From Lachnospiraceae bacterium (GTDB lineage Bacteria; Bacillota; Clostridia; Lachnospirales; Lachnospiraceae), in NCBI GenBank assembly GCA_016281275.1, contig JAEEIH010000152.1, positions 1 to 45,973 on the forward strand: 45,973 nucleotides of DNA, in the 5' to 3' direction. Each line of letters opens with the position of its first letter. The first letter of the stretch is position 1. The notes beneath the pieces were generated by a model. That model was not told the DNA's origin and searched no databases. It saw only the letters and a program-made list of their open reading frames with translations. The translations under genes and the position numbers were made by a program. Positions 1-7,880 of the stretch are shown here, piece after piece.

Positions 1-423
1 ACCGGTATGGTTTGTCCTCTTGCAAAGATGTACACACTCGGCAGCAGCTTCATTCCTTCGGCCAACCACGCAGGCGGCCTCCGTTACCACGGCATGAGCT
101 CTGTTCTTTCAGAGCTCTACGATCAGAAGCTCATCGAGGCTACATCCGTTGAGCAGACAGCAGTATTCGAGGCAGCTGAGCAGTTTGCAAGGATCGAAGG
201 CATCCTTCCCGCTCCCGAGAGCAGCCATGCTATCCGCGTAGCCATCGACGAGGCTCTTAAGTGCAAGGAGACAGGTGAGGCAAAGAACATCGTATTCGGT
301 CTTACCGGAACAGGTTATTTTGACCTTTACGCATATGCATCATACAATGACAAGACCATGTCAGACTACATCCCCACGGATGCAGAGATCGCTGCAAGCC
401 TTGCAAAGACACCCAAGTTTTAA
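1..423 (+). CDS. TrpB-like (TrpB2-type) PLP-dependent enzyme, C-terminal fragment (5' truncated by window edge)
   Basis: Reading frame open from base 1; GGLRYHG...EGILPAPESSHAIRVAIDEAL...GTGYFDLYAY matches the C-terminus of TrpB2-type tryptophan synthase beta chains. Confidence 0.85.
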   Translation, partial: TGMVCPLAKMYTLGSSFIPSANHAGGLRYHGMSSVLSELYDQKLIEATSVEQTAVFEAAEQFARIEGILPAPESSHAIRVAIDEALKCKETGEAKNIVFGLTGTGYFDLYAYASYNDKTMSDYIPTDAEIAASLAKTPKF

Positions 424-464
424 TGTATAGAAAAACGTTTCATATGAATTAAATAATGGATATG

Positions 465-499
465 GAAGAAGGACGAAGTTTCATGCTTCGTCCTTCTTC
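465..499. terminator. Bidirectional rho-independent-like hairpin between convergent genes
   Basis: Perfect 14-bp stem gaagaaggacgaag (465-478) / cttcgtccttcttc (486-499), 7-nt loop, between the + TrpB-like gene and the - SBP gene. Confidence 0.75.
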
Positions 500-560
500 T
501 TATAAACGGATTGCGGGTTTCTTCGTGGTCATGTAAACGAAAATCCCCACTTAGATAGTC

Positions 561-1388
561 TCAATCATACATGTAGATCATTGAATCGGTCAGATTATAT
601 TTATCGCCGAGGCTTTTCGCTTCATCCGTGCCGAAAAATTCCTTAAGGAAGGTATTGACTTCCTTTGTGAGGGGAGATGTTTTTCTGAATCCAACGACGA
701 ACTGTTCCGAACTTAAGGGATAATCAAAGCTGAGTTCCTCGAATTCGTTGCCTTCTCCGACAAGAGATTCGGCCATGATGTTGTCGATGATCGCGGCATC
801 ACATCGACCTTCGCTGACGCTTTTTATGGCATCTTTTTGAGTGGTACACAGGATTGTACGATATCCGTTGTCTTTGGCAACATCCTGTCCGGCAGAGCCG
901 ATTTCGACTCCAAAAAGAAGATGAACACATTTCTTGACAGAATCATACTTCTTGAATTGATCGGTCTTCATGACGATTACCTGCGAATTGGAGAGGTAAG
1001 GTGAAGAAAGCGATATTTGGTCATCAAGATCAGACGTTGCAGTCATCCCGTTCCAGAGGCAGTCAATCTTACCGTTCTCAAGATACTCTGTTTTTTTGTC
1101 CCATTCTATTTCGGTAAACTGGACGTTGACACCCATGTATTCTCCGAAACGAGAGGCAAGTTCGACATCAAACCCGGTACGGGTTCCGTCATCAAGCAGA
1201 TAGCTGAGCGGCTCATAGTCGGTGACACCGACAACAAGAGTGTGACTCATCATGAGCTTTCTGAGATCACCGTTCGTGGCCTGCGGATCGTCAGATTCCG
1301 CTTCGTTACCGCCGGAGCATCCGTACATTGCAGTAATAAGCACGATAATGCAAAAAACGGATAGTATTTTTCGAATAAAAGAGTTCAT
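561..1388 (-). CDS. Amino-acid-type ABC transporter/sensor extracytoplasmic solute-binding lipoprotein (SBP_bac_3 family)
   Basis: Lipobox-like ITAMYGCSGG; LVVGVTDYEPLSYLLDDGTRTGFDVELASRFGEYMG...VQFTEIEWDKK pattern of family 3 SBPs; GAGGAGG RBS upstream. Confidence 0.85.
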   Translation of the reverse strand: MNSFIRKILSVFCIIVLITAMYGCSGGNEAESDDPQATNGDLRKLMMSHTLVVGVTDYEPLSYLLDDGTRTGFDVELASRFGEYMGVNVQFTEIEWDKKTEYLENGKIDCLWNGMTATSDLDDQISLSSPYLSNSQVIVMKTDQFKKYDSVKKCVHLLFGVEIGSAGQDVAKDNGYRTILCTTQKDAIKSVSEGRCDAAIIDNIMAESLVGEGNEFEELSFDYPLSSEQFVVGFRKTSPLTKEVNTFLKEFFGTDEAKSLGDKYNLTDSMIYMYD

Positions 1389-1400
1389 AAGTACCTCCTC

Positions 1401-4076
1401 TTATTCATTTTTAGTCTTAAACAACAGGCCGAATGTACCCGGACCGCAGTTTACGGAAACGGAAGGAGAGGCCTTTTGACAATAGATGTTTTCAAAATGT
1501 ACCAGGTATCCTACTTCTTTCTTTACCCAGTCCAGATCTGAGTGCGACATGCTTGAATATGTGATAAAAAGCATGTGCGTATCGATGTTACGGGCTCCGT
1601 TCAATGCTGAGCGGATGTATTTCCTCCAAGCTTTTTGACGGGATCCGAAGAATATTTTCCCGATGGTCATCTTGCCGTTCTTCATCACGAGTGTAGGACG
1701 AAGCGTCAGAGTTTTGGTTATCCCGGCAATTTTCGGATTGACCTGTCCCATACGTGCAAGATAATCAAGATTATCAACTATGAAACTTGTTTTAACATGT
1801 TCCTTGACTGTCTCTATTGCTTTGCTTATCTCTTCTACCGTCTTACCTTGCGAAGCCATACGGCATGCTTCAAGAACAACAAGACCCTGACCGCTTGAAA
1901 GGTGACCGCTTTCAAGGACTGTGACATTGTTAAAGGATGCTGCTGCATCAAGCGCGGCAGCATATCCGCTGTTGGCGATATCCTTTGAAAGTGAAATATG
2001 TATGATGTTGTTGGCGTGAGCGAGACTGTCCGCGAAAAATGCTTCATGAGCCGCAACATCCGGAGCATGGGCTCTGACCTTCTTCGCATTGTTTGACATG
2101 TAGGAAATAAGTCCTCCGGTGTCGATATCGATCGAATCGCGGAATGCGCCCTCCTCGGTTATAACGGTATGCGGGATTTCTCTGATCTCATACTGGTCGA
2201 GCAGTTCGCGAGGCAGATCCGCTGTGCTCTCGGTAGTAATGCTGATAAGACGTTTGGTCTGCTCGGAGTTGATCCATGCCATGCTTTCCTCAAGAACGTC
2301 CGTATCATCCTCCGAAAGGTAGTGAACAAGTTCTCTCGGGAGATTCCTTGCAAGCTCGATCTCAAGCGATTTGCCGTCAACAGGCTTGATAAGGAAGCCG
2401 TCAAAGCCTTCGCGCTCGTAAAGGGCGCGACTTTCTGCATCGGCATTGGCCGTAAAGGAGATGATCTTCGATTCTTTGCATTTTCCTGCCTTTTGCGAAA
2501 GAATCCTTCGATGACACTCGATACCGTCCATCTGAGGCATCATATGATCCATGAAGATGACGTGGTAATAGTTGTCGACCGTGAGTCGAAGGGCATCCTC
2601 ACCCGAAGCTGCCGTATCAACCTGAACCTTTGTGTCTCTCAAAAGCTTGGTGCAGACGAGAAGGTTCGATGCATTATCATCAACAACGAGAACTTTTGCG
2701 TCGGGCGCCTCAAAACGTGATGTATATGCGTCACGGATCACTTTGTGCTTCTTTTCAAGGTTAAGATCGCCGACAGTTCCGTTTCCGGCAACAATCTGCG
2801 GAATGTCGATGACGAAGGTGGTTCCCTGTGTGTAGATACTGTTGACCGAAATATCCCCGCCCATAAGATCCACGAGCTGTTTAACGATCGAAAGACCGAG
2901 ACCGGTACCTTCGATATGTCGGTTTTTGTCCTCATCAACGCGCTTAAATGCGGTGAAGAGGTAAGGGAGGTTCTCTTTCTTTATGCCCATGCCTGTGTCG
3001 TTGACGGTGTAAAGAATGCTTTGTTTTCCGTCTTCAATCTTACCGCACTGGATGGAGAGACTGACCGAACCCTCGCGTGTGTATTTTACAGCGTTGTTGA
3101 GTACGTTTATGAGAATCTGCTTTACGCGGACATCATCGCCGATCACGGTTGCAGGCACATCCGGCGCAACATTTACATTGAATTCGAGACCTTTGTCACG
3201 GGCACGGATCCAGATCATGTTCACGAGTTCGGAAAGCATGTCGCCAATGTTATAGGAAACATTTGAAAGCTGCATGTTTCCGGACTCGAGCTTGCTCATG
3301 TCGAGAATGTCGTTTATAAGGTGAAGCAGCATCTTGCTGGCAGCGCGGATGTTGGCGGCGTCCTCTGCAACTTCGTCGGAAACGTTTTCCCTGAGGATCA
3401 TCTCGTTAAGACCTATGATAGTGTTGATGGGAGTACGGATTTCGTGGCTCATGCTTGAAAAGAATCTGTTCTGCGAGTCATTGAGTGCAGCGATCTCTTT
3501 TTTCTGTTTTTCATTCTTTTCGTTCTCGATTTTATAGATCAGTATTTCGATTCCGACCATTATGCAGATCGAAATGCTGATGAACGCAACCGATACATAG
3601 GAAGCTATGTAGGCTAAGAATGTCGAATTCTGCCTGATGAATTCGGGGTGCGTATATGAGACAATATAGCAAGCTGCGGAAACGGCAAGTTCCGATACCA
3701 AAAAGAAAATTTTGGTTTTTCCCGAAAGGATAAGGCTGACAAAGAGAGCCGAAAAAATGAACCATGAGGGAGGACCACCGTAAATGGCACCGCCTGTAAA
3801 AAAGGTATAGGGGAGCAGTATAAAGATCACAATCGTTGATATGACAGCTCCTCCAAGCTTCAGGCGCTTGCTTTTGAGTGTCCGATATATGGTAAAAGTC
3901 ATGAGCAGCGTGCCTATGGCAATCACAGCGATATCAATAACGGTAATCCCGGCCAAGGCGCTGGATACGAAGATAACGGCGAGCGAGAAAGCACTGGTTG
4001 CAATAGTGAGAACAAAAAGACGTTCCTCGAGTGATTTTTTATCCTCGGACAAAAGTTTTCGGATTGCTTTATTCAT
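1401..4076 (-). CDS. Multi-TM hybrid histidine kinase (HisKA-HATPase-REC) with C-terminal DegV domain
   Basis: FFSSMSHEIRTPINTIIG (HisKA), GTGLGLSIV (HATPase), VLVVDDN...VIFMDHMMPQMDG (REC), then a full DegV-like region ISITTESTADLPRELL...GQVNPKIAG...CGPGTFGLLF in one continuous ORF. Confidence 0.9.
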   Translation of the reverse strand: MNKAIRKLLSEDKKSLEERLFVLTIATSAFSLAVIFVSSALAGITVIDIAVIAIGTLLMTFTIYRTLKSKRLKLGGAVISTIVIFILLPYTFFTGGAIYGGPPSWFIFSALFVSLILSGKTKIFFLVSELAVSAACYIVSYTHPEFIRQNSTFLAYIASYVSVAFISISICIMVGIEILIYKIENEKNEKQKKEIAALNDSQNRFFSSMSHEIRTPINTIIGLNEMILRENVSDEVAEDAANIRAASKMLLHLINDILDMSKLESGNMQLSNVSYNIGDMLSELVNMIWIRARDKGLEFNVNVAPDVPATVIGDDVRVKQILINVLNNAVKYTREGSVSLSIQCGKIEDGKQSILYTVNDTGMGIKKENLPYLFTAFKRVDEDKNRHIEGTGLGLSIVKQLVDLMGGDISVNSIYTQGTTFVIDIPQIVAGNGTVGDLNLEKKHKVIRDAYTSRFEAPDAKVLVVDDNASNLLVCTKLLRDTKVQVDTAASGEDALRLTVDNYYHVIFMDHMMPQMDGIECHRRILSQKAGKCKESKIISFTANADAESRALYEREGFDGFLIKPVDGKSLEIELARNLPRELVHYLSEDDTDVLEESMAWINSEQTKRLISITTESTADLPRELLDQYEIREIPHTVITEEGAFRDSIDIDTGGLISYMSNNAKKVRAHAPDVAAHEAFFADSLAHANNIIHISLSKDIANSGYAAALDAAASFNNVTVLESGHLSSGQGLVVLEACRMASQGKTVEEISKAIETVKEHVKTSFIVDNLDYLARMGQVNPKIAGITKTLTLRPTLVMKNGKMTIGKIFFGSRQKAWRKYIRSALNGARNIDTHMLFITYSSMSHSDLDWVKKEVGYLVHFENIYCQKASPSVSVNCGPGTFGLLFKTKNE

Positions 4077-4077
4077 C

Positions 4078-6753
4078 TTACTTCTCCTCCTCTCCGTTCA
4101 TGTCTCCGGCGGGTCCGAATTCCAAAATATCTTCGTCCGGAGCTTCGCTTTCCGATGTACCGTCGTCATTCGCGGGCGTCGGTGAACTGCCTTCTTCGGA
4201 AGCGGGAACTCCGTCACCGAATGTATTCAGTATGGTATCGGTAAGCATTTTGTAATCATCCATAGCAGAACGGTGGCCTGCTTCCACCGTAGCTACATCG
4301 CCTGCCTTGGAAGCCTCTTCAAGTGCTTTGGCCTTCTCCGAAAGCCCTGTCGCACCGATCATCTTCGCTGTGCTCTTAAGTGCGTGCACTAGGATCGAAT
4401 AATCGGGGAGGTCACCGTTTTTATAAAATTTTTCAAGATTATGAAGCTTGTCGGCGGCCTCGGATGCGAACTGCAACAGAAGAGTACGATAGAATTCCTC
4501 GTCCTTTTGGCAGTAGAGCAGACCCTGACTTAAATCGACTCCGAGGTTGCGCAGAGGAGTATATTCATCGACAACCGAGTTGTCCGGAACCGGCGCGTTA
4601 TCCGTTACATCATTGAGGTCGATATAAGCGGAAGCCGATTCGGTTTCAAGCTTATGTTTTCTCGAGCTTTTGCGTGAGTGAGGTCTGTCTTCGAAAGTCA
4701 CAACTGTCTTGGGAAGAACGATTTTCAGGACGCGCTCGAGTTCAAGGATATCGATAGGTTTTGCAACAAAACCATCGAAGCCGGCAATACGGAAGGATTC
4801 ACGCGCAGTGCTGACTGCATTGGCGGTAAGTGCGACCATGGGAACAGATTTCCATGCGCCGAGTATGTCGGATCTGATGCGGCGCATCGCCTCGATACCG
4901 TCCATTCCCGGCATCATATGATCCATGAAGACGATATCAAATGTTTCGTGTGAACAAAGGTCGATCGCTTCCTGACCGGAGCTCGCTGTCGCAACGTTTA
5001 TGTCATAACGTCCGAGTATATCCCTCGCAACCGTGAGGTTAAGAGGCTCGTCATCGACCACCAGCGCGCGCACGCCGTGACAGTACATGTATTTATCGGT
5101 AAAATCTTCATCACTTGCCCTGTTGAGTACTTCGGCAGCGGGGAAGCAGTAAAAGGGCTTCTCCATGATGTGAACCTTTGATGATGCAGGAAGAACGAGC
5201 TCCGGTCCGGCGATGACGGAAACCGAAAAATTCTTGGCAAGCTCTTCGATATAAGAAGTGCTGCTCGCGTATTCCGCCTCGCTGACAAAGAGATGCGTCA
5301 TGCGGAGCGAAGTATTGAGCCTTTTGAGATTTTCTTCGGTGTCGACGCGGTGAAGCTGAACATTCAGTCCTTTAACGATGTTGAGAACCATGCTGTTATA
5401 GTAATCACGAACCATGGGACTGTAATGCTTTTCAAAATTGAAGAAGCCGCCGACCACAAGCTTTCCGGGATCACGTACGGAGATGCAGCCCGAAGGATCC
5501 ACAATCTCCTGGGGAACGGTAACTCTGACTGTTGTGCCTTCGCCGGGACGGCTTTCGATATGGACAAAGCCACCGAGGGCGGTAACATAACCGTTGACTA
5601 TCGCCATTCCGAGACCGAGACCGCTTGTGGAACGGGTATAGGCATTTTTACCCTGATAGTAGCCGTCAAATAGGCGATCGATTTCTTCATCCGTCATACC
5701 TTCGCCGGTATCGGATATCTCAATTATAAGATTGATGCCGTAATCTTCCTGTTGCGAGGTGAAACGAAGGTAAACGCCGCCTTCGCTTGTAAATTTGATC
5801 GCGTTGTTTACAAGATGCCAGATAATCTTTTTAAGCTTGCTCACGTCGGATCTCAACATGGCGGGTATGGAGGGATCGACATCGATGATCATCTCCACGC
5901 CCTTTTTCATGTAGGGTCTGACTTCCATGACAAGGTCGTGCAGAAGAGAGGCAAGCATGTATTCCTCGCGGTTCATGGCGAATTTTTGTCTGTCAATCTC
6001 AGAATAGTCGAGAATATCGCTGATCTGCTCGGCAACACGTTTACCGGCGCTTTGAATTGATTTGAGATTTGATACCTGATCTTTGTCCTGAGTCTGTTCG
6101 AGCGCAATGCTTGAAAGACCGAGTACCGCGTTTATGGGCGTTCTGATCTCGTGTGATACTTTGGTAAGAAATTCATTGAAACGACCGGTAGATTCGGTAA
6201 GCTGCTCAATCTCAGCCTTTGAATGGTCAAGGACCTGGGTCCAAAGGTCGATGAGAGCGCGCCCGAGCCAGCCGACCACGAACACTATGAGAGGATGATA
6301 AATGATGCGGCTGAACATAAGCGCATCAAGAAGCTCGGGAGTTTCACTGATGATAATGATCACATTGTAAAAGAATGATATACAAAACGTGATGACGCAC
6401 ACAGTGATGAGCTTCTTTACACCGGTCGTCGCACACAGAACGATTCCGATACAAGCCGTTACGGACAGGTCAAACGTACTTGTGGGATGGATCCCGTAGT
6501 AGAAGAGGAGACCCATCAGCACCATACAGAAGATTATAATTCTGTGTCTGTCCGAGAAATTTTGCTGCAAATGAATGACCCAACAGAAAATCACGGCAGC
6601 AAATATCGGAATCATCGGCCATTTTTCCCAATTAAGCAGGATACCGACAACCAGGAGAGCCGCCGAGGCCACAGTCATCGCTATCAGACACATCATGTGT
6701 GCTGTCTGAAAAAGTGTTTGATTGTCGCTTTGCTTGTTTTGCAATTCTTTCAT
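4078..6753 (-). CDS. Multi-TM hybrid histidine kinase: HisKA-HATPase-degenerate receiver-REC-HPt
   Basis: FLTKVSHEIRTPINAVLG; GLGLGMAIV; ALVVDDEP...VFMDHMMPGMDG; LVHALKSTAKMIGA HPt motif. Ends 1 nt before the start of the downstream kinase gene. Confidence 0.9.
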   Translation of the reverse strand: MKELQNKQSDNQTLFQTAHMMCLIAMTVASAALLVVGILLNWEKWPMIPIFAAVIFCWVIHLQQNFSDRHRIIIFCMVLMGLLFYYGIHPTSTFDLSVTACIGIVLCATTGVKKLITVCVITFCISFFYNVIIIISETPELLDALMFSRIIYHPLIVFVVGWLGRALIDLWTQVLDHSKAEIEQLTESTGRFNEFLTKVSHEIRTPINAVLGLSSIALEQTQDKDQVSNLKSIQSAGKRVAEQISDILDYSEIDRQKFAMNREEYMLASLLHDLVMEVRPYMKKGVEMIIDVDPSIPAMLRSDVSKLKKIIWHLVNNAIKFTSEGGVYLRFTSQQEDYGINLIIEISDTGEGMTDEEIDRLFDGYYQGKNAYTRSTSGLGLGMAIVNGYVTALGGFVHIESRPGEGTTVRVTVPQEIVDPSGCISVRDPGKLVVGGFFNFEKHYSPMVRDYYNSMVLNIVKGLNVQLHRVDTEENLKRLNTSLRMTHLFVSEAEYASSTSYIEELAKNFSVSVIAGPELVLPASSKVHIMEKPFYCFPAAEVLNRASDEDFTDKYMYCHGVRALVVDDEPLNLTVARDILGRYDINVATASSGQEAIDLCSHETFDIVFMDHMMPGMDGIEAMRRIRSDILGAWKSVPMVALTANAVSTARESFRIAGFDGFVAKPIDILELERVLKIVLPKTVVTFEDRPHSRKSSRKHKLETESASAYIDLNDVTDNAPVPDNSVVDEYTPLRNLGVDLSQGLLYCQKDEEFYRTLLLQFASEAADKLHNLEKFYKNGDLPDYSILVHALKSTAKMIGATGLSEKAKALEEASKAGDVATVEAGHRSAMDDYKMLTDTILNTFGDGVPASEEGSSPTPANDDGTSESEAPDEDILEFGPAGDMNGEEEK

Positions 6754-6834
6754 TATGTAATCCTTCTCTCATTGAAAGCAATCCTAAACCGTTTCGTTAC
6801 ACGCCCGACCCCATCAGGCTTGGCATTCGGGTCT

Positions 6835-7842
6835 TTATTGCTCTTTCATTTCGTAATTGATGTCTTCGTCGATCATGTGTATCATTATGTCTGCAAATCT
6901 GGGATCGAACTGGGTTCCCTTTCCTTTTTCAATCTCGGAGCGCACCACATCCTGGGGAAGAGGTGCACGGTAACTGCGGTGGCTGGTCATTGCGTCATAA
7001 GAGTCCGCTACCGCTATAATACGGGCTTCAATCGGTATATCCTCACCCTTCAGATTATCGGGATACCCACCGCCTCCGTATCGTTCATGATGCCATCGTG
7101 CACCGTTTGCGAGAGAAGGCATCTCCTTGATCGCTCCAAGGATCTTGGCACCGAGCACGGGGTGAGTCTTGATGACCTCAAACTCGTCCTCGTTAAGATT
7201 TGCCGGCTTGTTGATAACCGCATCGGGGATACCGATCTTGCCTACATCGTGAAGAAGACCCATCATGTAGATCGTGTTCTGCTGATCGTCATTGTATCCG
7301 ATCCTTCGTGATATTTCGCGCGCATAGGCGGCAACACGACCGGAGTGACCGTTTGTGTAATTATCCTTCGCGTCGATTGCCTTTGCAAGCGCTTCAACGA
7401 CATGCATGAAAAGCTTGCTGTTTTCCTGAGTCTTTTTATGTACCTCATGTGAAAGCTCACGCTGAAGATGACTCAGATCGATGATATGACGGACACGAAG
7501 TGTCAGAACGTCCGGAACAAAGGGCTTTTTGATGAAGTCCATTGCGCCGAGCGAAAGACCTTTCGTTTCGGATTCCTCGTTATCATCGGCTGTCAGAAAG
7601 ATAACCGGAATGTTTTCACAACCTTCGAGTTCCCTCAGAGAGGTCAGAGTTTCAAAACCATCCATTCCGGGCATTTTGATATCCAAAAGAATGAGGTCGG
7701 GCTTGCCGTTCGCTTCAACATAGTCGAGAAGCGACTGACCTGATTTCAGCGCAGTAACGCGCATGTTTGAACGGCTCAGGATATGCCCGGCCATCTTAAG
7801 ATTTGTGATATCGTCATCAACTACGATTACCCAATCTGCCAT
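6835..7842 (-). CDS. Response regulator with REC and HD-GYP (c-di-GMP phosphodiesterase-type) domains
   Basis: VIVVDDD...LILLDIKMPGMDG; HSGRVAAYAREI...MMGLLHDVGKIGIPDAVINKP...HPVLGAKIL...HHERYGGGGYP. Confidence 0.93.
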   Translation of the reverse strand: MADWVIVVDDDITNLKMAGHILSRSNMRVTALKSGQSLLDYVEANGKPDLILLDIKMPGMDGFETLTSLRELEGCENIPVIFLTADDNEESETKGLSLGAMDFIKKPFVPDVLTLRVRHIIDLSHLQRELSHEVHKKTQENSKLFMHVVEALAKAIDAKDNYTNGHSGRVAAYAREISRRIGYNDDQQNTIYMMGLLHDVGKIGIPDAVINKPANLNEDEFEVIKTHPVLGAKILGAIKEMPSLANGARWHHERYGGGGYPDNLKGEDIPIEARIIAVADSYDAMTSHRSYRAPLPQDVVRSEIEKGKGTQFDPRFADIMIHMIDEDINYEMKEQ

Positions 7843-7880
7843 AAATCCTCCTATTTGGCGGCGCTTTGAACGCGCTGTAG

